NCBI GenBank assembly: GCA_963850535.1
Contig: CAWKMC010000039.1
Span: 124,001-188,000 of the forward strand
Direction of reading: 5' to 3'
Source of the DNA: JAMXLO01 sp963850535
GTDB taxonomy: Bacteria; Pseudomonadota; Alphaproteobacteria; Acetobacterales; Acetobacteraceae
Length of the DNA: 64,000 bases
In this document: one piece after another, positions 35,738 to 45,600 of the stretch
How positions within the stretch are numbered: the stretch's first letter is position 1
How the letters are laid out: every line of letters starts with the position of its first letter
The notes under the pieces: generated by a model
The model's database searches: none
Told to the model about the DNA's origin: nothing
Seen by the model: the letters and a program-made list of their open reading frames with translations, nothing else
Program-made: the position numbers and the translations under genes

Positions 35738-37336
35738 TCAATACCCCAGCGCCAGTCCGTCCTTGCGTGGATCGGAGCCGCCGACGAGACAGCCGCGCGC
35801 CCGGTCTATCCAGATCGCCTGGCCGCCGCCATGCGGCCGATCCGCTGTCTCCAATTGGTGCCCACGCTTTGTCAGTGCGTCGCAGATGTCGGGAGGGATG
35901 CCGTGCTCGACCTGCACCTTTCCCCGCAGCGGGAACAGGCGTGGCAGGTCGATCGCCTGCTGAATGTCGAGGCCATATTCCAGCATGTTGGTAAGAAACA
36001 GCGAGTGGCCCATCGGCTGGAAGTGCCCGCCCATGACACCATACGGCATCACCGCCTGACCGTTCTGCATCACCATGCCCGGGATGATGGTGTGCATCGG
36101 CCGCTTGCGAGGCGCGATGCAATTTGGATGACCGCGCTCGACGCGGAAGCCGAAGCCGCGGTTCTGCAGCATAACGCCGGACCGTTCGGCCAGGATCGCC
36201 GAGCCAAAGCCTTCGAACAGCGAGTTGATGAAGCTGCAAGCATTGCCATCCTGATCGACGACACAGAGATAGATCGTATCACGATGTGGCGGCAGCATCG
36301 CCTCGCCGGCGGCGGGCAGTGCGCGGAGTGCCTTGCCGTCATCAATCAATCCGCGCAGGCCTGACAAATAGTCGGCACTCAGCAGCTTTTTCACCGGTAC
36401 ATCCGCCTGCGATGGATCTGCGACGAAAGCATCGCGATCGCGATAGGCGAGGCGGGCGGCCTCGATGTGGCGGTGGAAGCGCAGCGCGCCCAAGGGTCCA
36501 TCGGATGCAGATGCAATGCCGCCGAGCATGCCAAGGATCATCAGCGTGATGATGCCCTGGCCATTGGGCGGGCACTGGTACACGTCGTAGCCATGCCAGT
36601 TCAGTGTGATCGGCTGGACGAACTCGGCGTTGTTGAGGCCGGACGCAACGTCCTCCTCGGTGTGCAGCCCGCCGCGTGCGCGCAGCGTGGCGACAATATC
36701 GGCCGCCACAGGACCCTCGTAAAAGGCTTTCGCCCCATTGCGCGCAACGGCACGCAGCGTCTCGGCCAGCGCGGGCTGCCGGAAAATGTCGCCAGCCGCA
36801 GGCGCCTTGCCATTGGGCAGGAAACTATGCGTGCCGTTCTTGCGCAGTTTCGTCTCCAGCCGCTTCCACGCCCAGGCCACAACCGGGTGCACCGGCCAGC
36901 CATCGGCGGCGTAGCGGATCGCTGGCTGCAGCAGTTCATCAAGCCCCTTGCGGCCATGCGCCTTCAGCAGCGTCTCCCACGCATTGATCGCGCCGGGCAC
37001 AGTCACCGCATGGGCGGAGGTGTTCTGCAGTGCGGTGATGCCCTGCTGCTCATACCAGTCGATCGTGGCGGCGGCCGGAGCACGGCCGGATCCGTTCAGC
37101 GCGATCACCTTGCCGGCGCCGGCCGGTGCGTAGAGGCAGAAGCAATCACCGCCAATGCCGGTGGACTGCGGCTCGATCACGCACAGTACCGCCGTCGCCG
37201 CTACCGCGGCATCCAGCGCATTGCCGCCCGCGCGCAGCACGTCCAGCGCCGTCAGCGTCGCCGCCGGCATCGAGGTGGCTGCCATGCCGTGCGTGGCATA
37301 GACGGGGCTTCGGCCGGCCAGGTGGTGATCGCGCAT
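35738..37336 (-). CDS. gamma-glutamyltransferase family protein
   Basis: 532 residues, Ntn-hydrolase precursor. The expected self-cleavage Thr is in HRDTIYLCVVDQDGNACSF, followed by the small-subunit signature SLFEGFGSAI and a later GVMGGHFQPMGH. The large subunit begins with AATSMPAATLTALDVLRAGGNALDAAVA in pieces, the family start, and GIGGDCFCLYA. No signal peptide, so probably a cytoplasmic member acting on gamma-glutamyl amides or related acyl compounds. Start ATG 37336 gives the conserved start; a longer frame runs into the intergenic repeats. Operon with the amidase gene. Confidence 0.88.
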   Translation of the reverse strand: MRDHHLAGRSPVYATHGMAATSMPAATLTALDVLRAGGNALDAAVAATAVLCVIEPQSTGIGGDCFCLYAPAGAGKVIALNGSGRAPAAATIDWYEQQGITALQNTSAHAVTVPGAINAWETLLKAHGRKGLDELLQPAIRYAADGWPVHPVVAWAWKRLETKLRKNGTHSFLPNGKAPAAGDIFRQPALAETLRAVARNGAKAFYEGPVAADIVATLRARGGLHTEEDVASGLNNAEFVQPITLNWHGYDVYQCPPNGQGIITLMILGMLGGIASASDGPLGALRFHRHIEAARLAYRDRDAFVADPSQADVPVKKLLSADYLSGLRGLIDDGKALRALPAAGEAMLPPHRDTIYLCVVDQDGNACSFINSLFEGFGSAILAERSGVMLQNRGFGFRVERGHPNCIAPRKRPMHTIIPGMVMQNGQAVMPYGVMGGHFQPMGHSLFLTNMLEYGLDIQQAIDLPRLFPLRGKVQVEHGIPPDICDALTKRGHQLETADRPHGGGQAIWIDRARGCLVGGSDPRKDGLALGY

Positions 37337-37354
37337 GCGTGGGCTCGCTCCGGT

Positions 37355-37406
37355 GCTTGCCCTCGGGCTTGACCCGGGGGGCTTGCCCCCGAGCTTGACC
37401 CGGGGG
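37355..37406. repeat. tandem 26-bp GC-rich repeat, two copies
   Basis: Units 37355-37380 and 37381-37406 are 26 bp each and differ at two positions. Each contains GCTTG twice and ends GACCCGGGGG, with internal partial dyad symmetry (CCCTCGGG and related). They lie in the divergent gap between the gamma-glutamyltransferase and csaA starts, 19 bp upstream of the former. Similar CTTGACCCGGGGG elements are scattered in alphaproteobacterial intergenic DNA. Confidence 0.7.
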
Positions 37407-37454
37407 TCGACAAGTCCGCCAGTATGGACCAACCGGGCGTAGGAGCAACGATCG

Positions 37455-37796
37455 ATGGCCGAGACGATCGCCTTCAGTGACTTCGAGCGGGTCGACATCC
37501 GCGTCGGCACGATCACCGATGCGCAGCCGTTCCCCGAGGCGCGCAAGCCGGCCTACAAGCTGGTCATCGACTTCGGGCCGGAGATCGGGGTGAAACGGTC
37601 CTCGGCGCAGCTTACCGTGCACTACCGGCCGGATCAGCTGATCGGGCGGCAGGTGTGCGCGGTGGTGAATTTTCCCCCGCGCCAGATCGGGCCGTCCATC
37701 AGCGAAGTGCTGACGTTGGGCATGCCGGATGGCGAGGGCGCGGTGGTGCTGATCAAGCCGGACTTCAAGGTACCGAACGGCGGCAAGCTGTTCTGA
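37455..37796 (+). CDS. csaA: CsaA-type tRNA-binding / chaperone-like protein
   Basis: 113 residues of the OB-fold tRNA-binding family. The signature FSDFERVDIRVGTITDAQPF opens the domain and KLVIDFGPEIGVKRSSAQLT, NFPPRQIGP and VLTLGMPDGEGAVVLI follow; the whole protein is this one domain, as in CsaA dimers. CsaA binds tRNA and was reported as an export-related chaperone in Bacillus. The stop overlaps the start of the phosphoribosyltransferase gene by one base (TGATG). Confidence 0.9.
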   Translation: MAETIAFSDFERVDIRVGTITDAQPFPEARKPAYKLVIDFGPEIGVKRSSAQLTVHYRPDQLIGRQVCAVVNFPPRQIGPSISEVLTLGMPDGEGAVVLIKPDFKVPNGGKLF

Positions 37797-38296
37797 TGGC
37801 GACCCACTACTATGCGGTGTCGTGGGATCAGTTGCACCGCGACGCTCGCGCGTTGGCATGGCGATTGATGGAGAAAGGTCCGTTCACCGGAATTGTCGCG
37901 ATCACCCGGGGCGGACTGATCCCGGCTGCAATCATCGCGCGGGAGCTTGACGTGCGATTGGTGGAGAGCGTGTCGATCGTGACTTATGCCGCGGGCACCA
38001 GCGGCACGCTGATCGAGGAGGAACGCGGCGGCGCTCCGGTCGTGATCAAGCCGCCGGCGGCTGCCGGCGATGGGGCGGGGTTTCTGATCGTCGATGACCT
38101 TGTGGATACGGGCACCACGGCGCGCGTGGTGCGCGGTTTGCTGCCGCGGGCACATTTCGCATCGGTCTATGCCAAGCCGGCCGGACGCGTTGCGGTGGAT
38201 GACTACATTACCGAGGTATCCCAGGACACCTGGATCCTGTTTCCTTGGGATACCGAACCGCAGTTCGTCGCGCCGCTGGTGAAGCGCGGAGAATGA
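37796..38296 (+). CDS. gpt: xanthine (guanine) phosphoribosyltransferase
   Basis: 166 residues. The PRPP-binding motif is VDDLVDTGTTARVV at about 97-110, and the early ITRGGLIPAAIIARELDV matches Gpt. Purine salvage: xanthine or guanine plus PRPP gives XMP or GMP. The C-terminal WILFPWDTEP is characteristic of XGPRT. Start ATG 37796 overlaps the csaA stop by one base, so the two are translated together. Confidence 0.9.
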   Translation: MATHYYAVSWDQLHRDARALAWRLMEKGPFTGIVAITRGGLIPAAIIARELDVRLVESVSIVTYAAGTSGTLIEEERGGAPVVIKPPAAAGDGAGFLIVDDLVDTGTTARVVRGLLPRAHFASVYAKPAGRVAVDDYITEVSQDTWILFPWDTEPQFVAPLVKRGE

Positions 38297-38387
38297 TCAT
38301 ATCGGATGAGCTGCCGGTTATTGGAGCATGCTCGCGCAGTGCCCGGCTTCTGCGGCCTCTATCCCGCCGCCGGGCTGTGCGAGCCGT

Positions 38388-39363
38388 TCAGGGCCGCGCT
38401 CGCGCAGCGCCGCTTCTGAGTAGGGCCTCTGCTTGCGCGGCCATCGCGCGGACGCTGTCGCCGGCCGGCACCAGCGAGTCCATCAGCCCGATCGCCTCGC
38501 CGACATAAACGGCGATCTTATCGGCATCGGCATCGGCGACCGATTGCAGATATGCCGGCCGCAGAGCCTCTGCCATCAGACGCAATTCATCTTCCGTCCG
38601 GCCCAGCGGTCGGTGAAGCTGTTGCGCAGAACGCGGCCGGTGAACTCGGCGGGCCAGGCAGCGCCGCGGGCGACATCGCCGGCTGACTGGCGCAGCGTGC
38701 CATCGCCGTCCTGGCAAGCGCGGCACGTTGCAGGTTGGAATGGACCAGCGCCTCTGGGCTGGCCCAGAGCCGCGAGCCTACGAGCACCCCATCGGCACCC
38801 AGCATCAGCGCAGCGGCTAGGCCACGGCCATCGGCGATGCCGCCGGCGGCGACCAGCAATGTATCCGGACTGCGCCGTGCCAGCAAGTCGGCTACCTCCG
38901 GCACCAATGTCAGCGTCGCGCGTCTGGCGCCGTGCCCGCCGGCCTCGGTGCCCTGGGCGACGATCATGTCGGCACCACATCGATGGCTGCCTCGGCGTGC
39001 CGCATATCCTGCACTTGGCAGATCAGCAGCCGGCCTGCCGCCTTGATTGCTGGCGCGAAGGGACGCGGATCACCGAACGACAGCATCACCGCGGCAGGTG
39101 CGTGCGCCAGCGCCATATCCAGCATGGCGGGCTGGGTCGCCAGCGCCCAGGTGATAAAGCCGCAGCCGACGCGCGCATTGCCGGCTTCGGCGAATTCGTG
39201 CGCGAGCCATTGCGCATCGGAGGAGCCGCCACCGATCAGCCCGAGCCCGCCGGCGGCGGTGACAGCGGCGGCAAGTCTGCCGCCGGCCGCGCCACCCATC
39301 GGTGCATTCAGGATCGGATGTTCGATGTTGAAGCCGCTCGGTCAGTCGTGTGCGGATTGCCAT
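38388..39363 (-). CDS. nitronate monooxygenase (2-nitropropane dioxygenase family), four apparent frameshifts
   Basis: About 325 residues when restored. The TIM-barrel FMN enzyme is clear in pieces: NIEHPILNAPMGGAAGGRL, GLGLIGGG, GCGFITWAL, IVAQGTEAGGHGA (with the catalytic-region His), AAGGIADGRGLAAALMLGAD and FTGRVLRNSFTDRW. Required changes are one base less at 39334-39335 and one more at about 38975, 38712 and 38594; each restores family sequence on both sides, and the total becomes a multiple of three. Flavin-dependent oxidation of nitronates is the family reaction. Four shifts in 1 kb with no other decay point to sequencing error. Confidence 0.8.
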
Positions 39364-39368
39364 GGCGG

Positions 39369-40060
39369 TTACTCGAACATCGCCACGGCGCGGATCGGGC
39401 TTGCGGTGCCGCCGCGGATCTTCAGCGGGAAGCCGATGAAGCGGAAGCGTCCGCGACCGACCAGCTTGTCGAGATTGGCAAGGCATTCCATGTGCGTGAT
39501 GCCGCGTTCGGCACACGCCATGTGGGCGAGGTAGTTGGGTTCGCCTTCCGGCGCCGGGCTGATCGCCTCGACGCCGAACATGCAGGATGCCGCGATCGGC
39601 GAGCCAGTGCACCAATTCCAGCGCGAGACCAGGGAAGTCGTGCAGATAGCCGGGTTTGCCGAGCAGCCGGTCGTTGGTCGCCATGTAGAGCAGCACCGTG
39701 TCGCGCGGGCGGATCTCCTGGCCGGATCTGTCGAGCGCCGCCTGCCATCTCCGGCACGGTGATCGCGTGCTTCAGCGGCACGTGCGACAGGTCGAGACAG
39801 ATCGCCGACGTGTAAAAATTCTCCAGCGGCACCTCATCGATCGACAGCGCGCCGGGCCGCGGATCGAAATGCACCGGCGCATCGACATGCGTGCCGGCAT
39901 GGTCGGACAGCGCGATGGACAGCGCCTTCGAGGTGAACACGGTGTTGCCGGCGATCTTCTTCTCCGAGTGGTCGCCCCAGACCGAGACGATGACCGGCGG
40001 ATGCGACGGATGGGTCTGCGTGCGGTGGAACAGTTCGCGGCTGAGGTCGATCAGTTCCAT
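39369..40060 (-). CDS. cyclase family protein (kynurenine-formamidase-like), two apparent frameshifts
   Basis: About 229 residues when restored. The metal-binding motif HAGTHVDAPVHF (H-x-G-T-H-x-D-x-P) identifies the family, which includes Mn- or Zn-dependent kynurenine formamidases and other small-amide hydrolases. The N-terminus is MELIDLSRELFHRTQTHP. Downstream pieces are VLLYMATNDRLLGKPGYLHD, FGVEAISPAPEG and a C-terminal GFPLKIRGGTASPIRAVA. The frame is restored by removing one base at 39738-39742 and one at 39585-39586. It lies 5 bp after the start of the nitronate monooxygenase gene in the same orientation, suggesting one transcript. Confidence 0.8.
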
Positions 40061-40126
40061 TGTGTGTGCCCTTCGCGCTGGTGTGTGGCGGTGCTACGGT
40101 CAGGCATCGCGCGGGAGGAAACAAGC

Positions 40127-40985
40127 ATGGCCGGATTGGCGGATATTCTGGAGACGACGCAGCTTGAGAAGGTGGCGGAAGGGTTCGTGTTCACCGAAGG
40201 GCCGCTGTGGCATCCGGATGGTTTCTGGTACTTCGTCGATATCCGCCAGAACCTGCTGTACCGCATGACGCTGGGCCAGAAGCCCGAGGTGGTCCGCAAG
40301 ACCATCGGCGGCAACGGCACGACCTTCGATCTGCAAGGCCGGCTGATCCATTGCGAAGGCGACGGCCGGATGGTGACGCGGCTCGACGCCGATGGTTCGG
40401 TGACGACGCTGGTGGATCGCTTCGAGGGCAAGAAGCTGAACCGGCCGAACGACGTGATCTGCCATTCCAACGGCTCGCTGTATTTCACCGATCCGGCTTA
40501 TCGCGTGCCGTTGTCAGAGCGCGAACTGGACGCGGCGGTGTATCGCATCGCGCCGGACGGAGCGGTGAGCCTGGCGGTGCCGGTGGAGTATCCGAACGGG
40601 CTGGCGCTGTCGCCTGACGAGCGCACGCTCTACATCGCCAATACGCGCTGGTGCCAATACATCCACGCAGTGGAACTGGATGCGGCTGGCAACATGGTGC
40701 GGCGGCGGGTGTTCGCCGACATGTCGGCGGACGGCACCAATGGCGTGCCGGATGGCATGAAGGTCGATCAGGCGGGGCGCGTGTTCTGCACCGGCACCGG
40801 CGGGGTGTGGGTGTTCGCGCCGGACGGCAGCAAGATCGGCATCATCGAAATGCCGGAGGTGTGTGCCAACTGTCGCCTTCGGCGGACCCGACCTGCGTAC
40901 GCTGTTCCTGACCGCCAGCACGTCTGTCTATACGTTGCGGGTGAAGACGCCGGGAATGCCGCATCCATGGTACAACCGCCTTTGA
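40127..40985 (+). CDS. SMP-30/gluconolactonase family protein, one apparent frameshift
   Basis: About 285 residues when restored, a six-bladed beta-propeller lactonase. Visible: FVFTEGPLWHPDGFWYFVD (metal Glu), NGTTFDLQGRLIHCEGDGR, LNRPNDVICHSNGSLYFTDP (metal Asn), EYPNGLALSPDERTLYIA and GVPDGMKVDQAGRVFCTG (metal Asp). The frame breaks near 40871-40873; removing one base gives AFGGPDLRTLFLTAST and a natural end at 40985. AGGAAAC lies just before ATG 40127. Hydrolysis of sugar lactones is the likely reaction. Divergent from the cyclase-family gene with a 66-bp shared promoter gap. Confidence 0.85.
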
Positions 40986-41647
40986 GGCCAGCGCGTCGCT
41001 GCACGCCGACGGCGCAGGCTCATCATGCGCAAAGCGAACAAGGGGCTTCTGCCATTGCTGTATCTCCAGTGGGAGTAGCTCAACCTTGCGAAAACTTGAT
41101 GAGATGTCGTAGGGAACAAAAAGTGAACTGTTCGCACTGAATAATCAATACGGGAAATCAATAAAGTCGAAACTCTGACCGAATAAGGTGATCAGCAAGC
41201 GAGGGACGGGCAATTTGGCGAAATAGGCCGGTCCCCTCCACCGAGTTCAGGTCTCCTGAGCCGGCCCAAGAACGAAGCGTAAGAGAAATGGCTTCATTTG
41301 GTCGAGCCATATTCACTCAGTAGGAAGGTCTTATGCGAGCCATGATCCCTCCCGATGATCTAGACAGGTTGGACCTGTGCAGCGATGCCCGTCGTGCGCG
41401 GCGGGAGTTGTCGTGCCGCGCCACTGATCGCAAGCCGCTAAATATATCCCTAGCCTGACCGCACACTAACTTTCGGCCTTCGTCACAACGACGAGCATTA
41501 CGGCTCGCCGTCGGCCGAAGCGCGTGTGCGACCGGTAGTCACCAGCAAGTAAGGAACCGTTCCGCTGTCTAATCGATGGCAGTGGCCGGACAGATGTTTC
41601 CATAACGTTCCGAAGTCGCAACATAAAAAGCAGCCTGGAGTAGCAAC
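40986..41647. other. 662-bp intergenic region upstream of the GH16 gene
   Basis: No conserved protein is seen on either strand. The stretch 41090-41180 is clearly AT-richer than the surroundings and could hold promoter elements for the large GH16 gene. One 41-codon open frame with a plausible ribosome site lies at 41333-41458 and is listed separately. No tRNA-like fold or strong terminator was found. Confidence 0.5.
41333..41458 (+). CDS. possible 41-residue small protein
   Basis: Frame starting MRAMIPPDDLDRLDLCSDAR, preceded by AGGAAGG five bases before the ATG. The middle is Arg-rich (RRARRELSCRATDRK) and there is no hydrophobic segment. No homology is recognised, and such short frames arise by chance in GC-rich DNA. 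Kept only because of the good ribosome site. Confidence 0.25.
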   Translation: MRAMIPPDDLDRLDLCSDARRARRELSCRATDRKPLNISLA

Positions 41648-43961
41648 ATGAGTTCATCGCTGTCGTTGTCGGGTTATAAACTGACATTCGATTCCGAGTT
41701 TGCCGCTATGTCGAACTCGGACTTTGGACTTCCGGGCACACCAGGCATTACCTGGGAAACAGAGGTCTTCTACAAGGAGACCTCGAATGGCGGCCAGGGG
41801 ACGGTCAACCCGACCCCGCCTGGTCAACCAGGCTCCTTGTTCAGTTTGCAGGACGGCGTCCTCGTCGAGAACATGACGACCACGCAGGCTCCGTATCTCG
41901 ACACCAACCCCAACGGCGTCCCAGGTGGGTTCTCGCAGCAGTATGGTTATTTTGAAGTGCGCGCCCAACTGACTGACACGTCGGGCTATAACTCTGATTT
42001 CTGGATGATGCCGAACTCGGGCCCATGGCCTCCCGAGTTCGATGTCTATGAGCACAACGGCTACATTGCCGGCGATTATGAGATGACCAACCACGGCGGC
42101 GATGCTAGGTACGCCGGTAAATAATCTCGCCTTGTACAGCGTCCCGAATCTGACCACCAGCTTCAACACGTTCGGCTTCATGTGGACGCCGACGACGCTG
42201 ACGTGGTTCATCAATGGCCAGGAAGTCTTTTCCGCGCCAACGGCATCGAACGAGAATCAGCCTTTCAATCTCATTCTGAGTGGTGGCCCGAGCTACCTTG
42301 CATGGCTTCCGCCCCCGCTCGCTGGCACCATTGATCAGTACAAGATCGCATGGGTGCATGCCTATTCGAATGACCCGAATGCAAAAGAGATAGCCGGGAT
42401 GACTGGCTACCAGGACCATGATGGGTCAACATCATTGGGGGTTGTTGTGGAAAAGCCTCCGGTGGTTGGAACGGGCATATCATACATCACTGCGGGGTCC
42501 GGCTCGTTCACCGACGCAATTGGGAACGTATACACAGTCGACGCAGCGGACAATGCTTTGGAGAACGGCAAGCCAATGGCGGGCGGTTCTGGCACCGGCG
42601 CCATGGAATATGCGAACGGCTCAGTGTACGGTCAGGACAGGGGAAGTGGCACCTGGTACACCTGGGACCAGAGCACATGGACGCTCGCGAGTGTCGCGCC
42701 ACCGCCTCCTCCCACAGCACCAGCGCCGGTATCTGTCGGCTCCGGATCGGATACGCTGGTCCTGTCAATCTCTGAAGATGCCTATGCCAACGGCGATAAA
42801 ACGAGTGACGCGGCCGGCGATGCCACCTTCACGGTGTCGGTTGACGGCAAGCAGCTCGCAGGCACCTTCACCGCCAAGGCGTCGCATGCTGATGGCGTCG
42901 ACCAGACCTTCACGTTCAAGGGCGACTGGGCGCCCGGCGGCCATACCGTGGCGGTGAACTTCCTCAACGACGCCTGGGGCGGCACCGCGGCCACCGACCG
43001 CAACCTCTATGTCGACAAGGTGACCTACGACGGCACCAACATCAACAAGAGCGCGACCTTCCTCAGGTCGGAGTCACAGAGTTTCGCGGTCACGGACAAC
43101 ACGGCTGTTCCGCCACCCGTCACCGGTGCGGGCTCCGACATGCTGGTCGTCAAGGTCTCCGAGGACGCCTACCTCGGCAACGCGCAGTTCACAGTTGCCG
43201 TCGATGGCAAGCAGCTTGGTGGAACTTTCACCGCCACGACTTTGCACTCTTCCGGTGGCAGCCAGGCTTTTGCTTTCGCCGGCGATTTCGGTGCGGGACA
43301 GCATAGCGTCAGTGTCAAGTTCCTGAATGACGCCTATGCCGGTACACCGTCCACCGACCGCAACCTTTACGTCAACGACGTTGTCTACAATGGCGTTGAT
43401 ACGAAGGCCACCGCCACTCTGTATAGCGCTGTTTCGCGCGCGTTCACCATCAGCGGGGGGACGACACCATCCGTCACAGAAACAAGTGATCAGGGATCCC
43501 TGCAGAAGAATTTGTCACAGATCGGCACCTACACGTTAGGTGGCGATAAGATCGTGCTCAGTAGTGGCAACGCCGCGTCTGTCACCCTGGGGACCGGGAC
43601 CAGCCACATGGCATTCATCGGGCCAAGTTCGTTACTCCTGGCCGGAGGGTCAGGCAGTGCGACCGTCACTGCAGATGCCGGCACGAATACGTTCACGGCG
43701 GGCTCCGGCAGTCTTGACGCTACGGGTGGCGGTGGCAAGGACACCTATGTGTTCCACGCGAACAGCGGACTGCTCACCATCGAGGACTTCTCTGCTGCCA
43801 AGGGTGACAAGCTGACCATCGATAGCGGGTTGAAAGGCTCGATGGTTCAGGGCTCCGACGGCCAAGGTGGAACGCTGATCACCTTCGGTTCCGGCGCCAG
43901 CCACGCCATCGACGTTCACGGCCTGGCTGCTGTGGCGACCAGTTCGATTAACTGGGCATAA
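41648..43961 (+). CDS. GH16 beta-glucanase with duplicated carbohydrate-binding modules, one apparent frameshift
   Basis: About 770 residues when restored. GH16 catalytic motif E130-F-D132-V-Y-E135 (PEFDVYEHNG) identifies nucleophile, helper Asp and acid/base. N-terminal glucanase domain is about 1-255. A Ser/Gly-rich linker with PPPPPTAPAPV follows. Then come two similar carbohydrate-binding-like modules at about 365-465 and 490-585, sharing SEDAY, FTVxVDGKQLxGTFTA, VxFLNDA and TDRNLYV, as in calcium-dependent xylan-binding-type modules. The C-terminal 130 residues are Gly/Ser/Thr-rich, RTX-like. No N-terminal signal peptide, so type I secretion is inferred. Frame is restored by removing one base near 42107. 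Start ATG follows GGAG by 7 bases. Confidence 0.82.
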
Positions 43962-43972
43962 AGATTTCTCGT

Positions 43973-44009
43973 CCTCCTTCGCGGTCTCTTCATTGGGCCG
44001 CGAAGGAGG
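43973..44009. terminator. strong bidirectional hairpin between convergent genes
   Basis: CCTCCTTCGCGG (43973-43984) pairs perfectly with CCGCGAAGGAGG (43998-44009) around a 13-nt loop. It lies 12 bp after the GH16 stop and 24 bp after the end of the peptide-binding-protein gene on the other strand, so it can serve both transcripts. Confidence 0.75.
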
Positions 44010-44032
44010 CGAGGCGTCGTCTGCCCCAGCGA

Positions 44033-45600
44033 TTACGCCTTACTGACATTCCAGAACACGGGTGCGGGACCCTTCAGCAGGCCTGACAGTCGAGGGCTCC
44101 AGGCGCCACGCAGCATGTAGCGTCCCATCGGAATAAACGGCACAGAATCGAACGCGGCCAGCTGATAGTCCCGCTCAAGCCGCGTCTGCTCCGTAGGATC
44201 CTGGGCATCCAGCCAAGCCGTGTAGATCGCCTCAATCTTCGGATCGTTGGGCCACCCGAACCAGGCGTCCTTGCCGTTGCTGCGAATAAGTGAAGCGAGC
44301 AGCGGATCCCGCGATTCCGGCACCGGCGTCACAGACGTGAATACCGACCAGCCGCCCTTATCCAGTTCCGCCTTGCTGCCGCGCCGCTGCAGCGTGGTGC
44401 CCCAGTCCATCGCCTGATCATCGATATGCATGCCAACCCGCGTCAGCGCGTCCGCGACAACCGTCGATGACGCGGCGTGGAACGGCTGATCTGTGGTATG
44501 CAGCAGCACAAGCCGTTCGCCATTATAGCCGGCTTTGTCCAGCATCGCCTTCACCTGATCGATGCTGTGGGGCTCGCTGACGTTCCCGATGCCCGCCTGG
44601 TCTACTTCCGCTTGCCGGTGATCAGGAAGCCGACCGGGACCATCCAGCCATCGGGATCGCCACCCATCAGCGCCTCCATCACGTCGCGCTGGCTGATCGC
44701 CGCCATCATGGCGCGCCGGACGCCGACGTTGCTGGTCGGCGCGATCAGGTGGTTGGGGCGCAGCTGGCTGATGAACCCCCAATCGTCCAGCCGTTCGGTC
44801 ACCGCGCCGGCGCGGCGCATCATCGGCAGCAGGTCCGGTACCGGCATCTCGATCCAGTCGATCTCGCCAGTGATCAGCGCATTGGCGGCTGTACTGGCAT
44901 CCGGAATCATGTGCCACTCGATCCGGTCGAGGCGTACCTGATGGCCGCCGGCGGTAAAGCTTGGCGGCTCGTCGCGCGGCACGTAGCGCTCGTTCTTTGC
45001 GAACGAGGCGAAGCTGCCAATCACCTGTTCACTGGCCAGGAAGCGAAAGGGGCCGCTGCCGATTGCTTCGGGGATCTGCTTGAACGGGTCGGTTGCGGCA
45101 ATGCGTGCCGGCATGATCACCGCGGCGGTTTGGAACTTTGACAGAGCCTTGGGCAGATGCGGGAACGGCTTGCTGAGCCGCCAGACGATGGTGCGATCAT
45201 CGGGTGCTTCCAACGCATCGACACGCACCTCGATGGTGGCGCCGACCGGATCACGCTTCATCCAGCGTCGCAGCGAGGCCACGCAATCGCGCGCCAGTAC
45301 CGGCTCGCCGTCGTGGAAGCGCAGCCCATCACGCAGGGTCATGGTGCGGCGTTTCCCGTCGTTCTCGATCAGTTCGCCTGCGAGCATCTGTGGCTTCGGG
45401 TTCATCGCAGCATCACGGCCGTATAGCGTCTCGAACACCATCATGCCGAAGTTGCGCACCACCATTGCGCTGGTCCACACCGGATCGATGCTAGACAGCG
45501 CTGCCTGCGGCACGAAATTCAGAGTGCTGGTCGAACCACCGATCGCCGGACGCGCCAGCGTTGCGGCCGCGGCACCAAAAAGGAGACTGCGTCGTTTCAT
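44033..45600 (-). CDS. ABC transporter substrate-binding protein (SBP_bac_5), copy 2, one apparent frameshift
   Basis: About 522 residues when restored. Tat leader MKRRSLLFGAAAATLARPAIG, then the family-5 solute-binding fold used for oligopeptides, nickel or opines (DGLRFHDGEPVLARDCVASL and DPFKQIPEAIGSGPFRFL). A base is missing near 44610: restoring GKPEVDQAG aligns it with the same point of the neighbouring paralog (GKPEVDDAG). The final FWNVSKA is shared with the paralog. Its ATG lies in the stop of the upstream copy (ATGA). No permease or ATPase gene is adjacent, so the transporter must be elsewhere or the proteins act alone. Confidence 0.83.
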
